20,441 nt of DNA from SIG588 sp045599305 (GTDB taxonomy: Bacteria; Bacillota; Clostridia; Oscillospirales; Acutalibacteraceae), in NCBI GenBank assembly GCA_045599305.1, contig JAZRVU010000034.1, positions 1 to 20,441 on the forward strand, given 5' to 3'. Made by a program: the position numbers and the translations under genes. The number at the start of each line of letters is the position of its first letter. The first letter of the stretch is position 1. Positions 1 to 8,156 of this stretch are shown here, one piece after another. The notes under the pieces were generated by a model, which made no database searches, had not been told where the DNA came from, and worked only from the letters and a program-made list of their open reading frames with translations.

Positions 1-1134
1 GCCGCCGATATTCAGGGGCTGAATGCCAAACGGCAGGAGGTGGAGCAGCAGATCCTCGGCGAGGTGACCGAATTTTTGCGTCAGCATCCCGCCCGTCTGC
101 ACGACCGGGTGCTCATCGTGGAGGGGCAGAACTGGCACTCCGGGGTGGTGGGCATCATCGCCGCCCGCCTGCTCGACCGGTACGGCAAACCCTGTATCGT
201 CTTTTCGGGTGAAGAAAACAGCACCGTCATGCACGGCTCCGGGCGCAGTCTCCACGGCTTTTCGCTGTTCGAGGCGCTGGCCGCCTGCGGGGACGTGCTG
301 CTGACCTACGGCGGGCACGAGCTCGCCGCCGGCGTGTCGCTGGAGCATGAGCGGGTGGAGGAATTCCGCGCCCGCATCAATGCCTATGCCGCCGCGTTGG
401 GGGAGCAGATGCCGGCGCCCGAACTGCGGCTGGATTTCAAACTGCGACCCGATCAGATCGACGTGGAAAAGCTGCAGCTCATCGCGGCGCTGGAGCCGTT
501 CGGCAACGGCAATCCGTCGCCCGTGTTCCAGCTTTCGGATATGCGGCTGGAAAACATCACCCCCATCGGCAGCAACAAAAACCATCTGCGGCTGGCACTC
601 TCCCGCGAGGGGACAATGCTCAGCGCCACCAAATTCCAGACCTCCGTGCTGGAGTTCCCGGTGCCCTGCGGGGCGCTGCTCAATCTGGCCGTCACGCTGG
701 AGCGCAACGAATACCGCGGTGTGGTCACCACCTCCGTGGTGGTGAAGGACGTGCGCTTTGCCGACACCGATCAGGAGGCACTGCTGCGGGATCTGGCACT
801 GGTGGATGCCGTGCGCCGCGGGGAGCCGGTGGCAGACGCCGCCGGCTGTCTGCCGGATCGCGCCCATCTCACGGCGCTTTACCGGCTGCTGCGCGCCAGC
901 GGCCGCTGGACGGGCACGGTGGAGCAGTTGTGGCACGCGGCGGGCGGCGGGATGCGCTATGCGCAGCTGCTGATCGCACTGGACGCCCTTTCCCAGGCGG
1001 CACTCGTCCATGTGGACGACCGCGGGGATATGCTGACAGCCGAGGTGTTGCCCGCCGAAGGAAAAACCGATCTCAACGAAACGCCCGTCATGTGTTTCTT
1101 ACATACTCTCATCGAAAAGGAGGAGCGGTCTTGA
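1..1134 (+). CDS. recJ: Single-stranded-DNA-specific exonuclease RecJ, C-terminal part (5' end outside window)
   Basis: RecJ is a 5'-3' single-strand DNA exonuclease of recombination and mismatch/base-excision repair. The frame is open from base 1, so the gene begins upstream; the catalytic DHH domain is missing from the window. The 377 visible residues start in the linker helix (LNAKRQEVEQQIL), then the DHHA1 domain with WHSGVVGIIAARL (from about residue 45), GSGRS and the hallmark GGHELAAG (from residue 104), then the OB-fold region with EPFGNGNPSPVF (around residue 165). The last 120 or so residues form the variable tail found in many Firmicutes RecJ proteins. A GTG at 40 is in frame but lies inside the conserved linker, so it is not the start. 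The TGA stop overlaps the TTG start of the next gene (TTGA), which implies translational coupling. Confidence 0.95.
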   Translation, partial: AADIQGLNAKRQEVEQQILGEVTEFLRQHPARLHDRVLIVEGQNWHSGVVGIIAARLLDRYGKPCIVFSGEENSTVMHGSGRSLHGFSLFEALAACGDVLLTYGGHELAAGVSLEHERVEEFRARINAYAAALGEQMPAPELRLDFKLRPDQIDVEKLQLIAALEPFGNGNPSPVFQLSDMRLENITPIGSNKNHLRLALSREGTMLSATKFQTSVLEFPVPCGALLNLAVTLERNEYRGVVTTSVVVKDVRFADTDQEALLRDLALVDAVRRGEPVADAAGCLPDRAHLTALYRLLRASGRWTGTVEQLWHAAGGGMRYAQLLIALDALSQAALVHVDDRGDMLTAEVLPAEGKTDLNETPVMCFLHTLIEKEERS

Positions 1135-3320
1135 TCACCAAGGAAGAATGCATCGGCACACTGAAAAATGCCATAGCAGCCGGCGAAAAGACCTATGACA
1201 TGGACGTCATCGAGCGCGCCATCGAAGTGGCCGCCGTCGCCCATGAAGGGCAGCGCCGCGCCTCCGGCGAGGAGTATATCTGCCATCCGCTGGCAGTGGC
1301 ACAGATTTTGGTGGATATGGGCATGGATTCCGAGACCGTCGTGGCGGCTCTGCTGCACGATGTGGTGGAGGATACCGATATGGAACTGGCCGAGGTCCGC
1401 CGCCAGTTCGGCAACGATGTGGCCGTGCTGGTGGACGGCGTGACCAAGATCACCAAAATCTCCTTCTCCACTAAGGAGGAACAGCAGGCGGAAAATATCC
1501 GCAAAATGCTGCTGGCCATGTCGGAGGATATCCGCGTGGTCATCATCAAACTGGCCGACCGCCTGCACAATATGCGCACCAGCGATGGCTGGCCGGAGCA
1601 GAAGCGCCGCGACAAGTCGCGCGAGACCATGAACATTTACGCGCCGCTGGCGCATCGGCTCGGTATCCGCGCCGTGAAGGAGGAACTGGAAGATCTGTCG
1701 CTGCGCCAGCTCGATCCGATCGGCTATCACGACATCGAGCAGGCGCTGGACGCGCGCATCAGCGAGCGGGACAGTTTCCTTTCCGGCCTGCAGCAGAAGG
1801 TGACCGACCGGCTGGCGGAATACGGGATGCACCCCTACGTCTCCGGCCGCATCAAGAGCATCGCCGGCATCTACCGCAAGATGTACGTGCAGGGCAAGTC
1901 GCTCGATGAGATTTATGATATCTATGCCATCCGCGTGATCGTGGACACGGTGAACGATTGCTACAATGTGCTGGGCATCATCCACGAAATGTATAATCCG
2001 CTGCCCAACCGCTTCAAAGACTACATCTCCACCCCCAAGCCGAATATGTATCAGTCGCTGCACACCACCGTCATCAGCAAAGAGAAGATCCCCTTTGAGG
2101 TGCAGATCCGCACATGGGATATGCACTACACGGCGGAATACGGTATTGCGGCGCATTGGAAATACAAGCTGGGCATCCAGCGCAAGGACAAACTCGAGGA
2201 GCGTCTGGCGTGGGTGCGGCAGTTCATCGAAAACCAGACGGACGTGGACGATGCCGAGGAGATCGTCCAGAGCATCAAGTCGGATTTCACCTCCGACGAT
2301 GTGTTCGTCTTCACCCCCAAGGGGGACGTGATCTCCCTGCCGCTGGGCAGCACGGTGGTGGACTTTGCCTATGCCATCCACTCGGCGGTGGGCAACCGCA
2401 TGGTGGGTGCCAAGGTGGACGGCCGCATCGTGCCGCTGGACTATCAGGTGAAGAACAGCGAGATCGTGGAGGTCATCACCACCTCGGTGCAGGGGCACGG
2501 CCCCAGCCGCGACTGGCTCAATTTCGTGCGCACCGGCGAGGCGCGCAACAAGATCCGTGCCTGGTTCAAAAAAGAGCGCCGCGAGGAAAACGTGGAGCAG
2601 GGCAAGCAGGATCTGGAGCGGGAACTGGCCCGCAACGGCATCCGCCTGCCGGAGGACAAGATGCAGGAACTGATCACCGGGCAGAGCCGCCGTCTGCACT
2701 ATGCGGACGTGGAGGACTTCTATGCGGCCATCGGCTACGGCGGCCTCATCATCTCCCGTATCCTGCCCCGCATGAAGGACGAATACACCCGCATGGTGAA
2801 GGCTTCGGAGGAACTGACACCGGATAAGGTGGTCACCACGCCTTCGCAGTCACACCGCAACAACGGCGGTGTCATCATCGAGCAGATGGACAACTGTCTC
2901 GTGAAATTTGCCCGCTGCTGCGATCCGCTGCCGGGCGACGATATCGTCGGCTATATCACCCGCGGCTACGGCGTGTCCATCCACAAGCGCGACTGCACGA
3001 ACGTGCCCCGTGACATCGCCGCCTCCTCCGAGCCGGAACGCTGGGTGCGGGCATGGTGGGAGGTCAATCCCGCGCAGGCGGAATTCAAGGCCACCCTCAC
3101 CGTGCACACGGCCGACCGCATGGGCCTGTTGGCGGATATCACCACGCAGCTCGCCTCCATGCACGTGATGATCCACGCCCTCAACAGCCGTGACAACGAT
3201 CTGGGCGAGGCGCTGATCGGCTTGACGATCTCGGTCAACAGTGTGGATCACCTGAATACCGTCATGGCGCGGCTGCAGCGCATCTCCGGGGTGCACAGCA
3301 TCAGCCGCGGCAGCCTGTAA
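1131..3320 (+). CDS. relA: Bifunctional (p)ppGpp synthetase/hydrolase, RelA/SpoT (Rel) family
   Basis: This enzyme makes and degrades the stringent-response alarmone (p)ppGpp. From the TTG at 1131 it is 729 residues, close to the 730-740 usual for Gram-positive Rel. The TTG is preceded by AAGGAGG at 1117-1123 with good spacing, and the sequence then fits the family N-terminus. Domains in order: HD hydrolase with HDVVEDT (H76, D77); synthetase with YAIRVIVDTVNDCYNVLG and the RFKD motif (R294-D297), which is typical of bifunctional Rel rather than EXDD-type RelA; TGS domain from about 390 (DVFVFTPKGDVISLPLGS); a Cys-containing region with FARCCDPLPGDD (C596, C597); and a C-terminal ACT domain from about 654. 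Both active sites look intact. The frame stays open upstream to base 930, but that would overlap recJ by about 200 bases. Confidence 0.97.
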   Translation: MITKEECIGTLKNAIAAGEKTYDMDVIERAIEVAAVAHEGQRRASGEEYICHPLAVAQILVDMGMDSETVVAALLHDVVEDTDMELAEVRRQFGNDVAVLVDGVTKITKISFSTKEEQQAENIRKMLLAMSEDIRVVIIKLADRLHNMRTSDGWPEQKRRDKSRETMNIYAPLAHRLGIRAVKEELEDLSLRQLDPIGYHDIEQALDARISERDSFLSGLQQKVTDRLAEYGMHPYVSGRIKSIAGIYRKMYVQGKSLDEIYDIYAIRVIVDTVNDCYNVLGIIHEMYNPLPNRFKDYISTPKPNMYQSLHTTVISKEKIPFEVQIRTWDMHYTAEYGIAAHWKYKLGIQRKDKLEERLAWVRQFIENQTDVDDAEEIVQSIKSDFTSDDVFVFTPKGDVISLPLGSTVVDFAYAIHSAVGNRMVGAKVDGRIVPLDYQVKNSEIVEVITTSVQGHGPSRDWLNFVRTGEARNKIRAWFKKERREENVEQGKQDLERELARNGIRLPEDKMQELITGQSRRLHYADVEDFYAAIGYGGLIISRILPRMKDEYTRMVKASEELTPDKVVTTPSQSHRNNGGVIIEQMDNCLVKFARCCDPLPGDDIVGYITRGYGVSIHKRDCTNVPRDIAASSEPERWVRAWWEVNPAQAEFKATLTVHTADRMGLLADITTQLASMHVMIHALNSRDNDLGEALIGLTISVNSVDHLNTVMARLQRISGVHSISRGSL

Positions 3321-3333
3321 GGGGGGCGAGACC

Positions 3334-3801
3334 ATGCGTGCGGTATTTCAGCGGGTACACGCCGCCGCTGTGACGGTGGCGGGCGAGACCGTGGGGCGCA
3401 TCGGCGCGGGCGCGCTGATCCTCGTGGGGGTCACTCATGAGGACGGCGAGCGGGAAGCGTTGTGGCTGGCCAAAAAACTGGCCTCGCTGCGGGTCTTTTC
3501 CGATGAGGAGGGGCGGATGAACCGCTCACTGGCCGATATCGGCGGTGCGGCGCTGGTCGTCTCCAATTTCACTCTTTACGGCAACGCCTCCCACGGGCGG
3601 CGGCCGGATTTCACCGCGGCCGCCCGTCCCGAAACGGCACTGCCGCTTTTCAACACCTTTGTCCGCCTGCTCGGCGAGCAGGGGATCCCGGTCGAGACCG
3701 GGCGCTTCGGTGCCGATATGGCGGTCACCATGGAGGGGGACGGCCCCGTGACGATCTTGGTGGACACTGCCGCGGATATGCCCAAAGGAGGAAGCCTGTG
3801 A
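3334..3801 (+). CDS. dtd: D-aminoacyl-tRNA deacylase (DTD)
   Basis: DTD hydrolyses D-amino acids from mis-charged tRNA, a chiral proofreading step in the cytoplasm. The 155-residue length is normal, and the start MRAVFQRVHAAAVTV is typical. The two signature stretches are present in altered form: SNFTLYG (residues 77-83) in place of SQFTL, and GDGPVTI (135-141) in place of the usual NxGPVT. HGRRPDF and ETGRFGADMAV also fit the family. The ATG is preceded by AAGGGGGGCGAG. The gene lies 13 bases after rel, a widely conserved Firmicutes arrangement, and its stop overlaps the GTG start of the next gene. Confidence 0.95.
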   Translation: MRAVFQRVHAAAVTVAGETVGRIGAGALILVGVTHEDGEREALWLAKKLASLRVFSDEEGRMNRSLADIGGAALVVSNFTLYGNASHGRRPDFTAAARPETALPLFNTFVRLLGEQGIPVETGRFGADMAVTMEGDGPVTILVDTAADMPKGGSL

Positions 3802-4415
3802 ACGTGCAAACGCTGGTCGTGGGGGCACTCTCGACCAACTGCTATCTTTTGTGGGACGACGCCGGCCACGCGCTGGCGATCGACCCCGGCGACGAGGCCG
3901 ACCGCATTCTGGAGGAACTGGCCGCCCGCGCTCTCACGCTTGATGCCATATTGCTCACCCATCTGCATGTCGACCATGTGCTGGCGGTGCCGGCGCTGAC
4001 GGCAGCCACCGGTGCCCGGCTGATCCTGCCCAAAGAGGAAAAGCCCGCGCTCACCGACGATCTGCGCAGCCTGATGGTGTGGCTGCCGCCGCAGGAGCGC
4101 CTCACCCTGTGTCCCGACCGTTTCGTGACGGAAGGGGACACCGTGCAGGTGGGGGAGATATCGCTCTCGGTGTGGCACACACCGGGACACACCGCCGGCA
4201 GCAGCTGCTATGTGACAGAGGACACGGTGTTTGCCGGTGACACCCTGTTCGCCGGCTCTGTCGGACGCACCGATTTCCCGTCGGGCGATCTGGCGGCGCT
4301 GCAGCGCTCGCTTTCCCGTCTCGCGGCCGACGGCGGCACCCGCCGGGTGCTGTCCGGCCACGGTGCGCCCACCGATATCGGGACCGAACGGCGCACAAAC
4401 CCCTATATGAAATGA
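3798..4415 (+). CDS. MBL-fold metallo-hydrolase, glyoxalase-II/YcbL-like
   Basis: A 205-residue metallo-beta-lactamase-fold protein. The zinc-binding pattern is complete: THLHVDH (H55, H57, D59, H60), HTPGHT (H131), AGDTLF (D148) and SGHG (H188). Length and motif spacing match the short hydroxyacylglutathione-hydrolase-like group that sits after dtd in many Clostridia. Its true substrate is not established; a thioester or other small ester is possible, and glutathione is unlikely in this type of organism. The GTG start at 3798 overlaps the dtd stop (GTGA) and is preceded by AAAGGAGG, so the two are translationally coupled. The C-terminal wall normally used to hold glutathione in true glyoxalase II is absent. 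Confidence 0.9.
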   Translation: MNVQTLVVGALSTNCYLLWDDAGHALAIDPGDEADRILEELAARALTLDAILLTHLHVDHVLAVPALTAATGARLILPKEEKPALTDDLRSLMVWLPPQERLTLCPDRFVTEGDTVQVGEISLSVWHTPGHTAGSSCYVTEDTVFAGDTLFAGSVGRTDFPSGDLAALQRSLSRLAADGGTRRVLSGHGAPTDIGTERRTNPYMK

Positions 4416-4424
4416 GGAAATCCC

Positions 4425-5915
4425 ATGTTTATTGCCATGCAGGGGCATGATTACCACTTCGAACTGGAAAATATCAGCCGTCTGTTCCTGCCGCAGGAGC
4501 CGATCCGCTGGGGACCGCCCTCCCAAATGCCGGACTCCGGTGTAAAGGCGTATACCTTGCAAAACGAGCAGGAAAACGGCACGCATCTCACGGTGCGGCT
4601 GGTGCTGGAGGATTTTGACGAAACAGTCGAGGAAACCGTGCCGCCCGGCCGCTTTTTCGACATGGACGAGTGCGAACTGCGTATGGCCACGCTGCTCTAC
4701 GGCCTGTTCGTGAAGTTGTTCGGCTTTACGCAAAGCTGGGGTGTGCTCACCGGTGTGCGCCCGGTCAAATTGCTTCGCCGCATGACGGCGGAGGTCGGCG
4801 CGGAAAAAGCGGGGGTATATTTTTGTCAAAAAATGCTGCTTTCACCCGAAAAAATGCGGCTGGCCGAGGAGACCTTGCGGGCCGAAGACAAATTGCTGGC
4901 ACTTTCCCGCCCGGAATCCTTCAGCCTCTATGTGTCGGTGCCGTTTTGTCCCACCCGCTGCGACTATTGTTCGTTTGTGTCCTATTCGGTGGAGAAGGCC
5001 AAAAAACTGATCCCGCCGTATGTGGAACTGCTCTGTCAGGAGATCCGGCGCACCGGCGAGATCGCGCGCGACCTCGGCCTGCGGCTTGAGACCGTCTATT
5101 TCGGCGGCGGCACCCCCACCACCTTTTCCGCCGAACAGATGGAGACCGTGATGGCGGCGGTGACGCAGAGTTTTGATCTTTCCGCCCTGCGGGAATACAC
5201 GGTGGAGGCCGGTCGGCCGGATACCGTAACGCTTGAAAAACTGCAGGTCATCCGTGCCGGCGGCGCCGACCGGGTGAGCATCAATCCGCAGACGCTTTCG
5301 GACGAGGTGCTGCGCGGCATCGGCCGCCGGCACACCACCGCACAGTTTTACGAGGCGTTCGACCTCGCCCGGCAGGTGGGCTTTTCTTCGATCAACACCG
5401 ATCTCATTGCCGGTCTGCCCGGTGATACCGCCGAAGGCTTTTCCCGCACCATGGACGGCATTTTGGCGCTGGCGCCCGAAAATGTCACCGTACACACCCT
5501 GTCGCTCAAGCGCGCCTCCAATCTGGTGGTGGAAAAGCGTTCCGAATTGCCGGCGGGGGATGTGGCCGTGGGCATGGTGGCCGAATCGGCCGCCCGTCTG
5601 CCTGCCGCGGGGTATCATCCCTATTATCTTTACCGCCAGAGCCGCATGGCCGGCAATCAGGACAATGTGGGCTGGTCGCTTCCCGGACACGACGGATTAT
5701 ATAATGTATATATAATGGACGAAACGCACACCATTCTGGGGGTGGGCGCCGGTGCGGTGACCAAACTCAAGCAGTACGGCACCAATTATTTAGAGCGCAT
5801 ATACAATTATAAATTCCCTTATGAATATAATGCGGGGCTGGATGAAATGCTGCGCAGAAAGGAGCATATCTATGAGTTTTATGACCGATACGGCACGGCA
5901 TCTGCAGTTGAGTGA
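4425..5915 (+). CDS. hemZ: Oxygen-independent coproporphyrinogen oxidase-like radical SAM protein HemZ
   Basis: A 496-residue radical SAM protein of the HemN/HemW/HemZ group, close to the length of B. subtilis HemZ. The iron-sulfur motif CPTRCDYC gives C175, C179 and C182 (CX3CX2C). FGGGTPT (226-232), INPQTLSDEVL and the C-terminal GLYNVYIMDETHTILGVGAG follow the HemZ pattern. About 165 residues precede the radical SAM domain, which separates HemZ from the shorter HemN and HemW. The presumed role is oxygen-independent decarboxylation of coproporphyrinogen III, although family assignment alone does not prove this. GAGGA at 4414-4418 precedes the ATG. The last 150 bases switch to AT-rich codons (TTA, ATA, AAT, TAT), and the 3' end overlaps the next gene by 44 bases. 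Confidence 0.92.
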   Translation: MFIAMQGHDYHFELENISRLFLPQEPIRWGPPSQMPDSGVKAYTLQNEQENGTHLTVRLVLEDFDETVEETVPPGRFFDMDECELRMATLLYGLFVKLFGFTQSWGVLTGVRPVKLLRRMTAEVGAEKAGVYFCQKMLLSPEKMRLAEETLRAEDKLLALSRPESFSLYVSVPFCPTRCDYCSFVSYSVEKAKKLIPPYVELLCQEIRRTGEIARDLGLRLETVYFGGGTPTTFSAEQMETVMAAVTQSFDLSALREYTVEAGRPDTVTLEKLQVIRAGGADRVSINPQTLSDEVLRGIGRRHTTAQFYEAFDLARQVGFSSINTDLIAGLPGDTAEGFSRTMDGILALAPENVTVHTLSLKRASNLVVEKRSELPAGDVAVGMVAESAARLPAAGYHPYYLYRQSRMAGNQDNVGWSLPGHDGLYNVYIMDETHTILGVGAGAVTKLKQYGTNYLERIYNYKFPYEYNAGLDEMLRRKEHIYEFYDRYGTASAVE

Positions 5916-6810
5916 TGTCAATCGCCGGATGTCGGAAGATCCCGCGGGGTTTGTCCGGGAGGAATGTGCGCGTTACCTCGGTGAGGTGGAGGAAGTGGCC
6001 GCGTGGCTGAACAACGTGAACGTGCGCCGCCGGGTGCTGCTGCTCTCCGGCCCCTCTTCTTCGGGCAAGACCAGCACGGCCAATCTCATCTGTCAATCCC
6101 TGCGCCGTGACGGCGCGGACGCCTATGTGGTGTCGCTCGATGACTTTTATCTCGGCCGGGGGATGGCGCCCCGCCTGCCGGACGGCAGTTTCGATTATGA
6201 GTCGCCCGAAGCGCTCGATCTGCCGCAGCTCTCCCACTGCATCCGCGAACTGCTGGAGGAGGGGCACACCTTTCTGCCGCAGTACGATTTCCCCGCCGGC
6301 CGTCCCAAGGACGAGAAACGCGAACTGACACTGGAGCGTCGTTCGGTCGTCATCTTCGAGGGCATCCACGCCCTGCATCCCAAACTGCGCGAGCAACTGC
6401 CGCAAAAGCACGTCAAGCGGCTGCTTATCCACGCGCAGTCGGAGTTTTACGACGGGGAGCGGCAGATCCTCTCCCAGCGGGAGATCCGCTTCATCCGCCG
6501 CATGGTGCGGGACGAGCGCCATCGCGACAGCAGCGCCGCGCAGACACTGGATATGTGGCCGCAGGTGGTGCACGGGGAAGAGGCCTACCTGTTCCCGCAC
6601 GTCGACTGCGCGGATATGGTGGTGGATACCACCCATGCGTTCGAGCCCTGCCTGTTCGTCGACCGCGCGGTGCCGCTGCTGCGCAGCATCGCCGCAGACG
6701 ACCCGCACTATGACATGATCGCCGAACTCAAAGAGGATATGGCCCGCTTCGTGCCGGTCTCGCCGGCACTGCTGCCCGCGGATTCCATCATGCAGGAGTT
6801 TTTGGGCTGA
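5872..6810 (+). CDS. Uridine-kinase-like nucleoside kinase (P-loop, PRK/Udk family)
   Basis: A 312-residue cytosolic kinase, probably phosphorylating a nucleoside or similar small molecule. It has a Walker A loop GPSSSGKTS (G60-S68), followed by VVSLDDFY (D90, D91) and the Udk-like stretch YDFPAGRPKDEK and VIFEGIHAL. Clostridial relatives often carry an N-terminal TGS/threonyl-tRNA-synthetase-like region and reach about 550 residues; here only about 55 residues precede the P-loop. The ATG at 5872 is chosen because AGAAAGGAG (5856-5864) lies 7 bases upstream; the in-frame ATG at 5821 lacks such a site and would extend the overlap with hemZ to 95 bases. The exact substrate cannot be read from the sequence. 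Confidence 0.88.
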   Translation: MSFMTDTARHLQLSDVNRRMSEDPAGFVREECARYLGEVEEVAAWLNNVNVRRRVLLLSGPSSSGKTSTANLICQSLRRDGADAYVVSLDDFYLGRGMAPRLPDGSFDYESPEALDLPQLSHCIRELLEEGHTFLPQYDFPAGRPKDEKRELTLERRSVVIFEGIHALHPKLREQLPQKHVKRLLIHAQSEFYDGERQILSQREIRFIRRMVRDERHRDSSAAQTLDMWPQVVHGEEAYLFPHVDCADMVVDTTHAFEPCLFVDRAVPLLRSIAADDPHYDMIAELKEDMARFVPVSPALLPADSIMQEFLG

Positions 6811-6816
6811 TGCCGA

Positions 6817-6845
6817 TTGACTTTTTGTGCGATCGTGTGTATACT
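6817..6845 (+). promoter_or_regulatory. Sigma-A-type promoter for the zinc-ribbon gene
   Basis: TTGACT at 6817-6822 and TATACT at 6840-6845 are separated by exactly 17 bases. This lies 7 bases after the kinase stop and 36 bases before the zinc-ribbon start, so it makes the next two genes a separate or additional transcription unit. The expected start of transcription is about 6852. Confidence 0.75.
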
Positions 6846-6880
6846 GAAAATATGAGATATGATGAAGGAGGACACAACAA

Positions 6881-7237
6881 ATGGCAACTTTTGAGGATTT
6901 TCTGAATAAGGCAAAGGATGCGGCGGAGGTCGCCGGGAAGAAGACCAATGAATTCATTGATGCCACGAAACTGAAGATGGAGATCTCCCGCACGGAAAAA
7001 GAACTGGCCGCCACCTTCGAAGGGCTCGGCCGTCTGGTCTACGATGCCCAAAAGGGCGCCGAGGACGTGTCCGAACTGATGGATGCCTGCGTGTCCCACA
7101 TCGAAGAACTGAACGGGCAGGTCACCCTGCTGCAGGATAAACTGGCTACCATGAAAAACGCCGTGCGCTGCCCCGCCTGCGGTGCCTATAACGATCAGGA
7201 TGCGCTGTTCTGCAAGTCCTGCGGCGAAAAGATCTGA
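6881..7237 (+). CDS. Small helical protein with C-terminal zinc ribbon, function unknown
   Basis: A 118-residue cytosolic protein. Residues 1-92 are predicted to be mostly helical and charged, with a likely coiled coil around 30-92 (KLKMEISRTEKELAATFEGL). The C-terminus holds a zinc-ribbon pair CPACG (C97, C100) and CKSCG (C111, C114). Similar small proteins are common in Clostridia and carry names no more informative than 'zinc ribbon domain protein'. It has its own near-consensus promoter and a strong ribosome site (GAAGGAGG, ending about 10 bases before the ATG), so it is probably well expressed. The downstream TIM-barrel gene is 11 bases away and likely co-transcribed. I do not recognise a specific function. 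Confidence 0.88.
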   Translation: MATFEDFLNKAKDAAEVAGKKTNEFIDATKLKMEISRTEKELAATFEGLGRLVYDAQKGAEDVSELMDACVSHIEELNGQVTLLQDKLATMKNAVRCPACGAYNDQDALFCKSCGEKI

Positions 7238-7248
7238 GGTGTATCGCC

Positions 7249-8100
7249 ATGAAGATCGGTATTGAATCGGGCGCCTATATCGGCCGGGATGCGGCGGCAG
7301 GCTTTCGCCGCATGAAGGAACTGGGCTATGAGTGCGTGGATTTTCAGAATTTCTGCGATATCTATTCGCCGCTGTTCACCGGCGGGGAGGCACATTTTGA
7401 AAGGGAGCTGAAAAGCTACCGTGCCATCGCCGAGGCGGCAGGCATCGAGATCTGTCAGTGCCACGGCCCGTGGCGCTGGCCGGCCAAGGATAACGACCCC
7501 GCCGAGCGGGCGATCTGGTATGAGCGCATGGTGCAGTCGCTGCGCGGCGCCGCCATTCTCGGCTGCCCTTACATGGTGGTGCATCCGCTGCTGCCCTATC
7601 TCGAGCACGATGATCCCGTGCCGGGCCGTCTGCGCGAACTGAATATGGAGTTCTTCGGCCGCCTCACCAAGGTGGCGGAGCAGGAAAAGGTCACGCTGTG
7701 TCTGGAGAATATGCCGATGCCGGATATGCCGCTCGCCCCGCCGTCCGAGATGCTGCAGATGGCCAAGGATCTGGATTCGCCGTATGTGAAGGTCTGCCTC
7801 GATACCGGTCACTGCACCATGTGCTGCGGTGAACAGACGGTCGGCGATCAGGTGCGTCTGCTCGGCAAGGACTATCTGGCCGTGCTGCACGTGCACGATA
7901 ACGACGGCGTACACGACTACCACTGGCTGCCCTACACCGGCGTGATCGACTGGCCGGATTTCGCCGCCGCCCTTAAGGAGATCGGCTTCGACGGCTGCCT
8001 GTCGCTCGAGACCCACGTCAAGTCGCGCTGTATGCCGGCCGATGTGCGGGATCACGAGGAGCGCGGCCTGTTCCTGATGGCGCAGAGCCTGGCCCGCTGA
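7249..8100 (+). CDS. Sugar phosphate isomerase/epimerase family TIM-barrel protein
   Basis: A 283-residue protein of the xylose-isomerase-like/AP-endonuclease-2 TIM-barrel superfamily, which includes sugar isomerases, epimerases and inosose dehydratases. The expected metal-binding positions are visible: E153 in CLENMP, D185 and H188 in CLDTGH, the HVHDN segment (H214, H216, D217) and E254 in SLETH. H72 in CQCHGPW and H112 in VVHPLLP are likely further pocket residues. The DTGHCTMCC segment places three cysteines near the metal site. The substrate is unknown and neighbours do not reveal a sugar pathway. GAGGTG precedes the ATG. The gene is followed 11 bases later by a strong terminator. Confidence 0.87.
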   Translation: MKIGIESGAYIGRDAAAGFRRMKELGYECVDFQNFCDIYSPLFTGGEAHFERELKSYRAIAEAAGIEICQCHGPWRWPAKDNDPAERAIWYERMVQSLRGAAILGCPYMVVHPLLPYLEHDDPVPGRLRELNMEFFGRLTKVAEQEKVTLCLENMPMPDMPLAPPSEMLQMAKDLDSPYVKVCLDTGHCTMCCGEQTVGDQVRLLGKDYLAVLHVHDNDGVHDYHWLPYTGVIDWPDFAAALKEIGFDGCLSLETHVKSRCMPADVRDHEERGLFLMAQSLAR

Positions 8101-8111
8101 ACAAGATACCA

Positions 8112-8156
8112 AGCGGCTCTTCTACCGTGGAAACACGGGGAAGAGCCGCTTTTTTT
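8112..8156 (+). terminator. Strong intrinsic terminator after the TIM-barrel gene
   Basis: A perfect 11-bp outer stem pairs AGCGGCTCTTC (8112-8122) with GAAGAGCCGCT (8140-8150). Inside it, CCGTG (8125-8129) and CACGG (8134-8138) pair around a GAAA tetraloop. A run of seven T residues (8150-8156) follows. Confidence 0.95.

Noticed and set aside
930..1130. Upstream extension of the rel frame
   Set aside because: It would overlap recJ by about 200 bases; the TTG at 1131 has a strong ribosome site and gives the normal family length.
957..2699. Long open frame on the - strand opposite rel (about 580 codons)
   Set aside because: It is antisense to a clearly conserved gene, has a His/Asp/Ala-rich low-information composition and no ribosome site; it is a by-product of GC-rich third positions.
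5698..5716. Two TATAAT sequences inside hemZ
   Set aside because: No -35 box lies 16-18 bases upstream of either, and the bases encode a conserved HemZ stretch.
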